A stretch of 64,000 nucleotides of DNA from Alisma plantago-aquatica (lineage: Eukaryota; Streptophyta; Magnoliopsida; Alismatales; Alismataceae), in the NCBI GenBank assembly GCA_963693085.1, contig OY856409.1, positions 1,335,831,915-1,335,895,914 of the forward strand. Direction: 5' to 3'. The notes under the pieces were generated by a model. That model made no database searches. It saw nothing but the letters and a program-made list of their open reading frames with translations, and was not told where the DNA came from. Position 1 is the first letter of the stretch, and each line of letters begins with the position of its first letter. Shown here one piece after another: positions 33,701 through 44,211 of this stretch. The position numbers were made by a program, and so were the translations under genes.

Positions 33701-34578
33701 AGATCAATGTGCAATGGAAATCAGTCCACCTTCTTCAACCTTGAGCTCCTCCTTCACCCCCAAGAAAGAGGGGACGTGCTCTAAGAGCAAGGAAGGGAAA
33801 GAGAGAGAAGACTAGGTGTGTAAAGAGGTTATTTGCATGCAAGGAGAGAGGTTTATATAGCATAGGGTTGGAGAGAGAGAAAGGGGATTAGGTGTCATGC
33901 TAAACATGTCATGTGTCCAAGAGATCTCATCCATGAAAACACCATACACATCCATGAAACTAGGGAGACCCCCCCAAGAAAACCCATTGAACAAGGTTGT
34001 CCAGAAAAAGCAAATGATCGCTAAGAATCTTTGGCGACCAATTGACCAGGAGAACAAACGGCCGCTAACTCTAGGTGATGTTGGAGACCAAGATGAATGG
34101 GGAACCTCATTGACCGTAAACCCTAGGTATCATAAGGGAGCATCACTGACTTCTAAAAACTAAGGCCAAAGGAAAACTTGGATATCTCCAAAATTAGGGC
34201 TCAACACCCAAGGTCAAACATCAACTTAGGGCATCAATGCAAACCCTAATCTCGACATGAGATGGCACCACTCAAACCAAGGTGTGACAAGGTGCCCCAA
34301 AGCACAAACATATCAAACATGATGTGAAAACATGTGAGGAACAAAAAGCATGTGAAAAATTGTAAGAAAAATCCTAGATGTGGGTAACTTTCAACTAAGT
34401 CCAAAACAAACACATATATGTAGAAGTAGCTCAAACAATGTCCAAATTGGACCAAACTTCAAACATAAGCTTGTGAGATGATATCAAAGCAAATCACATG
34501 GTTTTATTAAGGTTTTAAAGCATCTAATTATGATAAGAAATTAGGTTCAACCAAAAATCAAGGTCAAGGGTCTTACTA
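30730..34578 (-). repeat. 3' LTR of gypsy-2
   Basis: TGATGCCCCGCC to GGGTCTTACTA; the minus strand therefore starts TAGTAAGACCC and ends GGCGGGGCATCA. A TATA box is at 33852-33861. Clusters of GCGACC / TGACCAC(A) words lie both downstream (32675-33075) and upstream (34020-34160) of it. Frames at 33145-33450 and 33897-34163 recur only as LTR sequence and are not genes. Confidence 0.85.
33852..33861 (-). promoter_or_regulatory. TATA box of gypsy-2 3' LTR
   Basis: TTTATATAGC on the plus strand, GCTATATAAA on the minus. The partner LTR has TTTATATAGT at about 43180-43189. Confidence 0.5.
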
Positions 34579-34606
34579 CCATAAACCCCTAACAAGAATT
34601 TTGCCC
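34579..34606 (-). promoter_or_regulatory. Polypurine tract of gypsy-2
   Basis: On the minus strand GGCAAAATTCTTGTTAGGGG, then TTTATGG and the LTR. This is the usual chromovirus PPT context (GACGAAATTC..TTAGGGGGG). Confidence 0.7.
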
Positions 34607-34609
34607 CTG

Positions 34610-37460
34610 AAATCCTACATAAACAAAGATGTGTACATTCTATGCATCTCATCTTCTAACTCCAACATGGATTCCTCTACACCATGGTGACTCCACAAAA
34701 CCTTAACTAGAACTATATCCATCTTCTTCAACTTCTTCACCCTCCTATCCATGATCAACATAGGGTCCTCAACATAGACACATCCTCCTCTAACTCAATC
34801 TCCACATACTGCAACATCTGCTTTGTATTAGGGTGACACTTCCTCAACATGGAAATATGGAAGACATCATGCAACTTGTACACCTCTAGTGGTAAATCCA
34901 ATGTGCATGACACCTTCCCAACATGTGCCAAGACCGGGTATGGTCCCATAAACCTAGGAGTCAACTTACCCTACGTACCAAACCTCAACACACCTTTCCA
35001 AGGGGAAACCTTAAGATACACTCGGTCTCCAACTTGGAACCCAAGTGTCCTTTGACAGTACTCAACATACAATTTATATCTATCCCAAGTTGCCGTCAGC
35101 TTCTATCATATCACCTTGATCTTCTCTATAGTTTTCTACACTAGATCATGACCCAAAAAGTTGATACTCGCATGTCTCATACCAACGAAGTGGTGACTGA
35201 CGATGTCTTCCATACAAGGCTTCATACGGTGCCATGTCTATACTCCTTTAATAATTTTTGTTGTAGGAAAACTCTATCAAACTCAGGTGCACATCCCAAC
35301 TCCCAAGAAATGCAAGACACAAGCTCTTAATAGATCTTCTAACGCTTGAATGGTCCTCTCAAACTGGCCATTTATCTGTGGGTGAAAAGTTGTATTGAAC
35401 CTTAGTTGGGTCCCCATAGATTTATGCAGACATTCCCAAAAATGACTCATAAACTATGGATCTCTGTCAGATTCTATGGTAACTGGAATACCATGAAACC
35501 AAACTATCTCATCAACATATATTTGAGCCAACTTATCCATTGTATATGTTGTCTTGACAGGGAGGAAGTGATCTGACTTGGTCAACCTATCAACTATCAC
35601 CCAAATAGAATCACGACCTTTGGATGTCCTAAGAATACCAAGAACAAAGTATATTGTTATATGATCCCATTTCCACTGTGGTATCAATGAAGGTTGCAAA
35701 TTTCTTGCAGGCTTCTGATGTTTGGCCTTGATCTGCTAACAGACAGAACATATAGCGATGAACTCTACCACATCCCGCTTCAGACTAGGCCACTAATACA
35801 TATCCTTCAAGTTATGGTACATCTTGGTACTACCAGGATGCATCATGCACATTGAGGAATGAGCTTCCTCAAGCACCAACTTCCTCAAACCATCAACATT
35901 AGGAACCATTGTCCGATTGTGAAAGTAAATTGTCCCATCTTCTGACTCATGAATGCCAGCATACTTCTTATTTCCAAATATTGCCTACATATTATGTATT
36001 GCGGTATCATTCTGTCATGCATCTCTAATATGTCACATCAACGTAGGCTTCACTTGCAACTATGCTAGCAAGTCCGTCAAAAGAGAAACCTCCAACTGTG
36101 CATTCATCTAACGAAGCGACAGTAACATGTCCCACTTATGGCACACCAAGGATGTAACTGTGCCTTGTCTGTAAATGATTACGAAGATGAATTCCTACTC
36201 AACACATCAGCCACCACATTGGCCTTCCCTAGATGGTAGTTTGTCATGAAATTGTAGTCCTTGGTTAGCTCTATCCATCTCCTCTATCTCATGTTCAACT
36301 CTTACTTCAAGAAGATATAATGAAGGTTCTTGTGGTCTGTGAAGATGTGACACTTCTGCACATACAAATAGTGTCTCCAAATATTCAAGGCATGGACCAC
36401 AACGACAAGCTCCAGATCATGCATTGGGAAGTTCTCCTCGTATTTCTTTAGTTGTCATGAATTAAAAGAAATCATGTTCCTATCCAGCATAAACATGCAT
36501 CCCAAACTATTCTTTGAAGCATCACTAAACATGATGTAGCCTTTTCCTTGCTCGGGCAGAACTAGCATTAGTGCACTGGTCAACTCTCCTTTAGAAACTT
36601 CAAAGAACACGGAAACTTGGCATCTCAGAAAAAAGGAATACCTTTCTTGGTCAATTGGTTAGGGGTAACGCTACAACACTAAAATTCTGAATGAATATCA
36701 TGTAGTAACCAGCCAAACCTAGGAAACTACGAACTCCTATCGGTGTCTTGGGTTGTTCCCATTCCATCACTGATTGTACCTTCTTCGAATCCACAAAAAT
36801 ACTTTAGCAGATATTATGTGCCCCAGAATAGATACTTCTGTCAAACAAAACTCACACCTGTTGAAATTGGCACACAACTTGTGTTTCCTCAACAACATCA
36901 ATGTCTGGCGAAGGTGCTTCTCAAGTTGTTGATTGTCCTTGGAGTAAATTAGGATATTGTCGATAAACATGACCACAAATTGATCCAATTATGGCATGAA
37001 CACCCTATTTATCATATCCATGAAAGTTGTCTGCACGTTGGTTAACCCAAATGGCATAACCACAAACTCATAGTGATCATACCTAGTCCTAAAAGAAGAC
37101 TTGGGTATGTCATCTGCCTTGATCATCAACTGGTGGTATTCAGACCTCAGATCTATCTTGGAGAAGATTGTATCACCTCTCAATTGGTCAGATTTTCAAT
37201 CCTCAGCAATGGGTACTTGTTCTTTATTGTAACCTTATTCAACTATCAGTAATCTATACATAGTCTCATAGATCTATCCTTCTTCTCGACAAACAACATA
37301 GGATCACCTCTAGGGGAAGTATTTGGTCTGATAAAACTCTTCTCCAACAACTCCTGCAATTGTTTCTTCAGCTCCTGCATCTCTATCGGTGCCATCCTGT
37401 AGGGTGACTGCGCTTTGGGTTGTGTTACGGGAACAAGATTGATCTCAAAGTCAATCTCTC
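34610..37460 (-). pseudogene. gypsy-2 pol: reverse transcriptase, RNase H, integrase, chromodomain-like tail
   Basis: Copies element RNA to DNA and integrates it. Minus-strand order: RT from about 37440, with [33 protein letters not shown] and MPFGLTN. The active site reads FIDN instead of FIDD. RNase H 36183-36545 has [23 protein letters not shown] and VADVLSR, so all four acidic residues are kept. The integrase HHCC region is at 35700-35870. In the core 35200-35700, WKWDHITIYFV has Tyr in place of the first catalytic Asp, while SDRDP and ALEDLLRA keep the other two. The C-terminus is at 34755-35010 (VSPWKGVLRFGT, a stop, then PRFMGPYPVL and HDVFHISMLRKC). Many stops and shifts. Confidence 0.85.
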
Positions 37461-37587
37461 TAGGAGGGGGAACACCAGGATACTCTTCAAGAAAGACATC
37501 CTAGAACTCTCGCACTAAAGGCACCTTCTGGATACTAGGACTCCTCACCTTGGTATTCAGAACATGTGTCAATAAGGCCTCACACCC

Positions 37588-37934
37588 CTATCTTATCATC
37601 CTCTCCACCATCATACATGACACCAAACACGTAGGAAGAATCTTCCTTTCTCCTTGGAAGATCCATGAGACATCTCCATCATGGAACGTCTCCACCTTAG
37701 AACTACAGTTTAAACCAACCTTGTACTTCTCCAAGGTATTCATCCCTAGGATAACATCAAATTTGCACATATCAAGTGACATAAGGTCCACTAGAATGCT
37801 CCGCATCAAGAACGAAAGAACGTAAGATGGACACACCTCCCGCAACTCGATGGAAGACCTCTGCTAGCTGGTATATATAACCCCACCTCTGACGCTTGAC
37901 CACGTCCTCTACCACCACCACTATTCAACTATTG
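37588..37934 (-). pseudogene. gypsy-2 protease, C-terminal part
   Basis: FDVILGMNTLEKYKVGLNC and VSWIFQGERK match the end of the gypsy aspartic protease (usual YDVILGMDWL..Y.A.IDC). The D[TS]GA catalytic segment expected upstream is not found; sequence passes directly from the post-knuckle linker to this part, so about 60 codons seem deleted. A homologous block is in gypsy-3 at 51837-52058. Confidence 0.75.
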
Positions 37935-39048
37935 CTATTGTGGACCTTGTTGACTCTGCATCGGTTGTTGTGTCACTTCTTCATCCTTCATAGTGCATGC
38001 CCACATGATATGCCCTACCTGACCACACTTGTGACAAGTCCTCAAATCATATTGTAGCCTAGTTGACCCTATCACTAACACAAATGTTGTGTTGCATGCT
38101 CCTACCGGTGTAAAACTATGGTCTCTACCCTTGCTTGAGGACCACTGTGACGACACTCGTGATCTTGACTTAGAGAAAGCAGACCTCTATTGTGACTGAG
38201 GTAAATAAAACCTTGGCTTCTTGAAATCACCAGATGACTACCCCTGAAACTGAGCTAGCCTCTTCTTAGCATTGGCTTCATGCTTCTTGATAGCAGACCT
38301 CTCTATCCTCCTCATCGAATACACAAAAGTAGAGAACCTCTCTCTATTCTCTAAAGTAGATGTCGTAGACAACTCTGTGCTCAGACCCTTCTCGAACCTA
38401 TGGATCCTCTCCTTCTTTGCCACCGCCACATGAGGACAGAACCTTAAAAGATCAATAACATTCACCTCATACTCGTTGATGGTCATGGAACATTGCCCTA
38501 GCTTTTCAAACTGCACCGTCTTCTCATCCAGATATGTCTCACGAAAGTATCGGTTCACAAACTCCCACAAAAACTCTTCCCAACCAACCACAACTCCAGG
38601 CCTCTCCTCCTCCTCTATGGACCACCAATGGAAAGCACTACCCTTCAATGTGCTTCACCTTGTCCTATTACAGAATATTGAGGATCTTGAATTCCTTCTC
38701 AAGCTCCTTCAACCACATATTTTCATCTGTAGGGTCTGCTATACCTGCATAGTCGACCGCTCTGACATGTCTCAACCTTGTCTTCCCAAAACCCTGAGAT
38801 TCTACATTAGGGATAGATGTCCTAGTTTGAGGTAAGGGTGCTCTATTCTCTATATGCATAATCGTTGCCATGGGCCATCCAAACATGGGCTGGAAAGTAG
38901 AATTTACCATGGCTACAGGGTCAAACCTGGACACCACGGGCTACTCCGGTCCCGTCTCAGGCACTCTATCATCACACGCCTGCCTCCTAGAACCACCTCG
39001 TGGAATGACATAACTACTCTCAACATGTTCTTCACATTTTCCAGACAT
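37935..39048 (-). pseudogene. gypsy-2 gag with CCHC knuckle
   Basis: Capsid and nucleocapsid. ATG at 39048 opens MSGKCEEHVESSYVIPRGG; a stop follows after about 30 codons (PE-stop-PVVSRFD). The capsid domain is readable at 38238-38648: GSAFHWWSIEEEE, FLWEFVNRYFRETYLDEK, FEKLGQCSMTINEYE, ERIHRFEKGL (usual gypsy form A..WW...F...F...Y.P....). The zinc knuckle CHKCGQVGHIMWAC is at 37995-38036 (C-x2-C-x4-H-x4-C complete). At least one frameshift near 38650 and stops near 38160-38240 break it. Confidence 0.85.
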
Positions 39049-39141
39049 ATCTGCATAAGCATAAGCTATAATCGAATATGTAAGATTATGTAAGGATAGA
39101 CACAAACCTAAGTCCTATGTCCCTGTAGACTCAGTAGCTAG

Positions 39142-39154
39142 AGCTCTAATACCA
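39142..39154 (-). promoter_or_regulatory. Primer binding site of gypsy-2, degenerate
   Basis: AGCTCTAATACCA on the plus strand against GGCTCTGATACCA: two mismatches, both of the G/A type. The 5' LTR begins about 13 bases further right. Confidence 0.65.
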
Positions 39155-42100
39155 ACCTATTTCAGCAAGACTCACCGCCACACCAATGAGATTACTCAAA
39201 GAAAAACACACGATCAACAACTAATCATCAATATTACCAGAAAAGAGGGTAAATTAAAGTCAATTTAAAACATTACTATCATATTCAGAAAACATTACAT
39301 AAAGGTTCAACAACATGTATCACATCACATACCATACCAAGTGTTTACATGTCTATCAAGTGGCATCAACCACAACTTGTATACAAAAGAGATGTTCCAC
39401 ATATACATGCCATATACAAACATAGGCACACTGCCAAAAACTAAAGTTGATATACATATCATCTAAAAAACATACCCTACCTGGAACTAAGAGTACATGG
39501 ATGACTCTAGGACTCTATAATAAGTACTATCCAACCTTCTACTTCTACTGCTCTCCAAGCTACTCTTCCTCATCACGATGATCCTCACCACGCTGCTCAC
39601 AACCACCTAAAAATATGTGGTGACCTATGAGGTGAGATCCATGTCCCAATGAGAGATATAACTCTCAACCAATGGTTATTGATTACAACAAGTTATACTA
39701 TGAAGCATGTTAAGAAAATTAAATAGTTTAAACAGATAAAACTGGTTAAGAAGGCTAAGTAACTAAAACAAGTAAATAATGACTAGCACAATATATAGGG
39801 GAAACAAGAAAGTTGACCACTTTTTGTACAGTTGATTTCTTTTACCACATTATATAACAACTAAGTAGTATAAGAAACAAGGCAGGGGTTAACATCCAAT
39901 GTGAAGTGTGTTTAGCCCTAAATAGATATACTACATGGTTGGACTACATCTTTTATTAAGCTATGAGGAGTTGAGTTATACCACTAAACTCCAACTAACC
40001 ATTGTTAAGTTGAAATCAGTGTCATACAAGATCTAGGAGAGCCATACTCCTATGATCTCATCCACCCTTAGACAATACGAGTCTGTCGTAGCGACATATA
40101 AGTCTAGCTCAAAAACAATGTAGTCCATCCTTGGTATATAGGTCATGACACTAGTGACCCAGGGTATACAAAAACCCAAAAATCTAGGGTACAATCGAAC
40201 ATGTCCTCAATCTCTTCATAAGTACACAACCTGAGATACGAACACAGTTGTTCTCCTACCGAGGTATGACTGTAGCCATCCTCCATAAACTTTGGATCTA
40301 GATGACAAGGAAACACAGTCTCAAGCACCATGCATACTCAACAGTATGCACTTTGAGTTTCCCTTAGGAATACTTGTTTTACCATCTAACAAGTCCTGAT
40401 AGTGGAATGGATCTATGGCATAGGGAACTACATGATTATGGTTTCACTTGATTAGTTAATGCCAATTGAACATATCTTAATTGTATCAATCAATTTGCAT
40501 ACAAACCTTGAAAGAACTCTATCAAACATGGGTATATTGCAACCTCGAAAGATATAAAATGTATGAAGTATAAAGTTTATGACATCATCACATGGTATTG
40601 ATTCACTGCCATACATGTATCCATACTCATCATCATACCATCAAAATATACAAGTCCTTGTTACATCATACAAAGGATAACACCTCAATTATGGCACAAA
40701 GCCATGTCCAAGGTCATAAGACCATTCACATTGTTCCCTGTAAGAAAATCATCATCTTTCATGCCTTATCAAGGCCCGTCATACCATCACCAAACGTGTG
40801 AGACATAAGAGCACCATAATATTGTATCTAAGAACTATAATGTTCATATGATAGCAAATTAGGGTTGCAACAACATAGAGAGAGAGAGAGAAAGTACTCC
40901 ATTATCACACTAATTACACAAGAGGATATGTATCATCATCACTTGTTTGTAGTAGATTCATGTTCATTGAAAATAGTTGAATTAACATTGCCAAACAAAA
41001 CTTTATTAAAACCTTTGGTTTGTATTCATTTGAGGACAAAGGTAAGACTACTAGATCATGTGTAACCAAGCACCAACAAAAACTAGGGTTACTTAATCAA
41101 AACACCATCATATCGTGAAAGAACAAGATCATTCACCAATCATAAGTCAGAAAACATAGCGACCATGAAGCCAAAAATTCTCATCGAACACCAAGGGTCA
41201 AAGGTGTCATTGACCGCTAAGGGTCAAGGGGGCTTGTGACCACTAAAGTTAAGAAACACTAGCTAGCAATGAGGTTGAGTGACATTGGCGGCTGACTAAA
41301 TTCAAATCCTTCATCAACTCCTAAAGGTCTAGAACTTAGTGACCACATAGCTTAGAACCCATTGGCCAAACATAGAGTAGAAACCTCAACGACCACATGA
41401 GGGAATATTGGCGACCATAGGTAATACAAAACTTAGCGATCACTAGGGGATGCAAGAACCTCGTCGACCACATAGATACCAAACCTTGGCGACTGCATAA
41501 AGAGAAAAAAATCTCATTGACCACATGAGATAAGACATGTTAGTTACCATCAAGAACCTGAAATGTCATCAAGTTGCATTACTAGAAAAAAGATCAATTC
41601 AAAACCCTAATTAGAAATCATCCTTTGAGAGAGAAAGCCCATCATTTCCATAAGCATGCAAAGACCAAACCTTCCATCACCAAAGAAGGGTTTGTGTATA
41701 AGGGATTAGGGTTCATTCAAGAAGATATATTACTCAAGAGTTATCATGTAAACATAGACCCTAGATACAAGATACTATCTTTCTACTTGAAACAACATTT
41801 TAGAGCAAGATTATGGGGATGCAAGATAGAAGTAAGAAATAATTGTGGAGAAAGTTATATAACTCTCCTTGGAGATGATGTATAAACTCCAAACATCAAG
41901 GTAGCTCAAAAGAAAGGGGGAAGAATTCATAGTTTGAGCACTCCTCTGAGCCTAGATAGCTCCACCTCTAAGAAAGAAGAAAACCCTAGGTTATGCAAGC
42001 AAAAAAGAGAAGTTCTTCAAGATCTAACTCAAGCACTACTATGGAACACCATGGGTTCGGCCAAGAAGAGAAATAAGAAGAGGGTAGAGCAAGGAAAACA

Positions 42101-42202
42101 AATGTATAGAGAGAGATCTCACTTACCAAGGTCAAGAAACCAAACAAGGAAGCATCAAATGATCACAAGAAGGGTAGATTCAAAGCCTAGATCAACATGT
42201 AA

Positions 42203-42207
42203 GGGAG
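42203..42207. repeat. Target site duplication of Cassandra, left (GGGAG)
   Basis: GGGAG here and at 43043-43047, adjoining the element ends TGTAACATCC and GTGTTACA. The empty site is represented by the partner LTR at about 33712. Confidence 0.85.
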
Positions 42208-42267
42208 TGTAACATCCCAGGACTTGAGGCCTTGGATAAAATGATCTTAAAAGGAATGATTGGACTA

Positions 42268-42393
42268 CCCATATCACCAAGGTGCACCTCCTTTTCCGGG
42301 AGCCCATCACTAAAGAACTCTATATTTAAGCATGCTCATCTTGGAGTAGTACTAGGATGGGTGACCTGTCGGGAAGTTAATCTTGGTTTGCAT
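42268..42393 (+). ncRNA. 5S rRNA-derived block in Cassandra left LTR
   Basis: Aligns with plant 5S rRNA from about its CATACCA.CACTAA part to the 3' end. CCCATCA..GAACTC, then TTTAAGCATGCTC (A-box region) and GTACTAGGATGGGTGACC (C-box region). The 22 bases 42345-42366 are identical to the plant 5S consensus as I know it. In other Cassandra elements this block keeps the Pol III promoter layout. It is 5S-derived, not a ribosomal 5S gene. Confidence 0.9.
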
Positions 42394-42811
42394 GTGAGTG
42401 AGATTAAAGCGCATAGTTAAGTCTAGTGGTGGTTTGTGGGGTCAGTCATCATTTCTAAAATTCTACTAGAGCCCTGGGCAGTGGGCCCGAGTGTTACAAA
42501 TGGTATCATAGCCAAAAAAACCCTCCAGTAGGTGTGGCCCAGATGGGCATGGCATGCCAGTCTTGAGCTATGCGGTCCAAGCATGTTGGAAAGGGCTATC
42601 CATGGTTGACGTAGCCACCCTTGAGATGGTATTCCATGATCGGGAGCTGGGTGTCCATGGGCCATTCTGGGTCTACACTGAAATGGGGAAATATTATGTG
42701 GCCATATAGTTGAGCCTTGATGAGGACGTCAAGAGTCTAAGTGGGGGAGATTGTAACATCCCAGGATTCAAGGCCTCGGATATAATGATCTTAAAAGGAA
42801 TGATTGGAATA

Positions 42812-42937
42812 CCCATATCACCAAGGTGCACCTCCTTTCCCGGGAGCCCATCACTAAAGAACTCCATAGTTAAACATGCTCAGCTTGGAGTAGTACTAGG
42901 ATGGGTGACCAGTCACAAAGTTAATCCTGGTCTGCGC
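42812..42937 (+). ncRNA. 5S rRNA-derived block in Cassandra right LTR
   Basis: Same block as in the left LTR. The 22 bases at 42889-42910 again equal the 5S C-box region. The A-box region reads AGTTAAACATGCTC: nearer to 5S (AGTTAAGC) at one base than the left copy and further at another. Changes lie mostly outside the box elements. Confidence 0.9.
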
Positions 42938-43042
42938 GTGAGTGAGATTAAAGCGCACAGTTAAGGCTAGTGGTGGTCTGTGGGGTCAGTCGTCATTCCT
43001 AAAACTCTACTAGAGCCTTGGGAAGTGGGCCCAGGTGTTACA

Positions 43043-43047
43043 GGGAG
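43043..43047. repeat. Target site duplication of Cassandra, right (GGGAG)
   Basis: Identical to 42203-42207. Confidence 0.85.
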
Positions 43048-43900
43048 ATCGATTCACCTTCTTTAATCTTGAGATCCTCCTTCACCACTAAGCAAGAGGG
43101 GACGAGCTTCAAGAGAAAGGAAGGGAAAGAGATAGAATACTAGGTGTGTAAAGAGGTTATTTGCATGCAAGGAGAGAGGTTTATATAGTATAGGGTTGTA
43201 GAGAGATAAAGGGGGTTAGGTGTCATGCTAAAAATTTCATGTAAAAGAGATCTCATCCATGAAAAAACCATACACATCCATGCAACTAGGGAGACCCCAC
43301 AAGAAAACCCATCGACCAAGGTTGTCCAGAAAAAGCAAATGATCATTGAGAATCTTTGGCGACCAACTGACTAGAAGAGCAAAAGGTCGCCAACTCTAGG
43401 TAATGTTGGTGACCAAGATGAATGGGGAACCTCATTGATCATGAACCCTAGGTAGAACAAGGGAGCATCATCAACTGCCAAAAACTAAGGCCAAAGGAAA
43501 ACTTGGTGATCGCCAAAACTAGGGCTCAAAAAGTCAAACATCAACTTAGGGCATCCATGCAAACCCTGATCTCAACATGAGATGCCACCACTCAAACCAA
43601 GGTGTGAAAAGGTGTCACAAAGAACAAACATATCAAATTTGATGTGAAAACATGGGAATAAAAACAAGCATGTGACAAATTGCAAGAAAAACCCTATATG
43701 TTGGTAAATTTCAACTAATCCAAAATAAGCACATATATATATCCAGAACTAGCTCAAACAGTTTCCAAACTGGACCAAACTTGAAACATAAGCTTGTCAC
43801 ATGATATCAGAGCACATCACATGGGTTGATTAAGGTTTTTAAGCATCTAATTATGATAAGAAAGTAGGTTCAACCAAAAATCAAGGTCATGTGTCTTACA

Positions 43901-44195
43901 ATATACACACCGTAAGGGTATATGTGCATTAGAGAATCGTGACTCAGGAGTAGATTATATGTGATGGATCTTCTTAAGGACAGATTGGAATGTCATAGTT
44001 CCCCTCTACTAATGGTCAAAAATGTAAATAGATGTAACACTTTTAGTTTGTTTTACCACCATCTTAAGGTGAAGAACAATGTATGTGGAATGACTGTGAT
44101 AAATGAGATAGTTATGTTTTCGATAGATTTATTATCACATGGATCTCTATATCATACCATTTGAGTGGATCCCCTATCATGTCCCACTCTTTACA
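43901..44195 (+). repeat. LARD-family LTR, 3' 295 bp (copy c)
   Basis: Matches the end of copy d (49373-49668): GTACATTAGAGA.TCGT.ACTC, TAAATAGATG, CTTTTAGTTTGTTTTACCAC, ATACCATTTGAGTGGAT. It ends ACTCTTTACA and is followed by a perfect PBS. It is truncated on the left exactly at the gypsy-2 LTR border. Confidence 0.8.
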
Positions 44196-44198
44196 ACA

Positions 44199-44211
44199 TG
44201 GTATCAGAGCC
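44199..44211 (+). promoter_or_regulatory. Primer binding site (perfect tRNA-iMet type)
   Basis: TGGTATCAGAGCC, three bases after the LTR end TTACA. Confidence 0.9.

Larger units (their letters stand above)
42208..43042 (+). mobile_element. Complete Cassandra TRIM retrotransposon
   Basis: 835 bp: LTR 42208-42498 (291 bp), PBS TGGTATCATAGCC at 42501-42513 (one mismatch to the iMet type), a 253-bp non-coding interior, purine tract GTGGGGGAGA at 42741-42750, and LTR 42752-43042 (291 bp). A GGGAG duplication lies on both sides. Each LTR carries a 5S rRNA-like block on the plus strand. These are the defining traits of Cassandra, a small non-autonomous LTR element of vascular plants that relies on proteins of other elements. 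The LTRs differ at 29 of 291 positions, mostly transitions. It lies in antisense to gypsy-2, downstream of the gypsy-2 LTR TATA box. The 80-codon minus-strand frame 42423-42665 is not a gene. Confidence 0.95.
30730..43900 (-). mobile_element. Ty3/gypsy chromovirus, Del/Tekay-like, with nested Cassandra (gypsy-2)
   Basis: 3' LTR 30730-34578, PPT, pol, gag, PBS 39142-39154, 5' LTR 39168-43900. The gene order gag-protease-RT-RNase H-integrase read on the minus strand defines Ty3/gypsy. The tail after integrase (RRVKKLKKMDIVLVKVLW..H.GVEES) is the Del/Tekay type. LTRs of about 3.85 kb differ at about 10% in a 255-base sample. The flanks do not match: copia-3 protease on the left and a LARD LTR on the right, with no duplication (TAGTG versus ATATA). 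Confidence 0.82.
39168..43900 (-). repeat. 5' LTR of gypsy-2, interrupted by Cassandra
   Basis: Direct repeat of 30730-34578. Without the 835-bp insertion and its 5-bp duplication it is about 3.89 kb. It ends GTGTCTTACA, so the minus strand starts TGTAAGACAC. GCGACC/TGACCACA clusters recur at 41158-41535 and 43330-43460. Confidence 0.85.

Noticed and set aside
42268..42393. A true 5S ribosomal RNA gene
   Set aside because: It is part of a Cassandra LTR, occurs once per LTR, has many changes outside the boxes, and lacks a tandem 5S repeat context.
42423..42665. 80-codon minus-strand frame in Cassandra
   Set aside because: Spans LTR and interior of a non-coding TRIM; antisense, no conserved product known.
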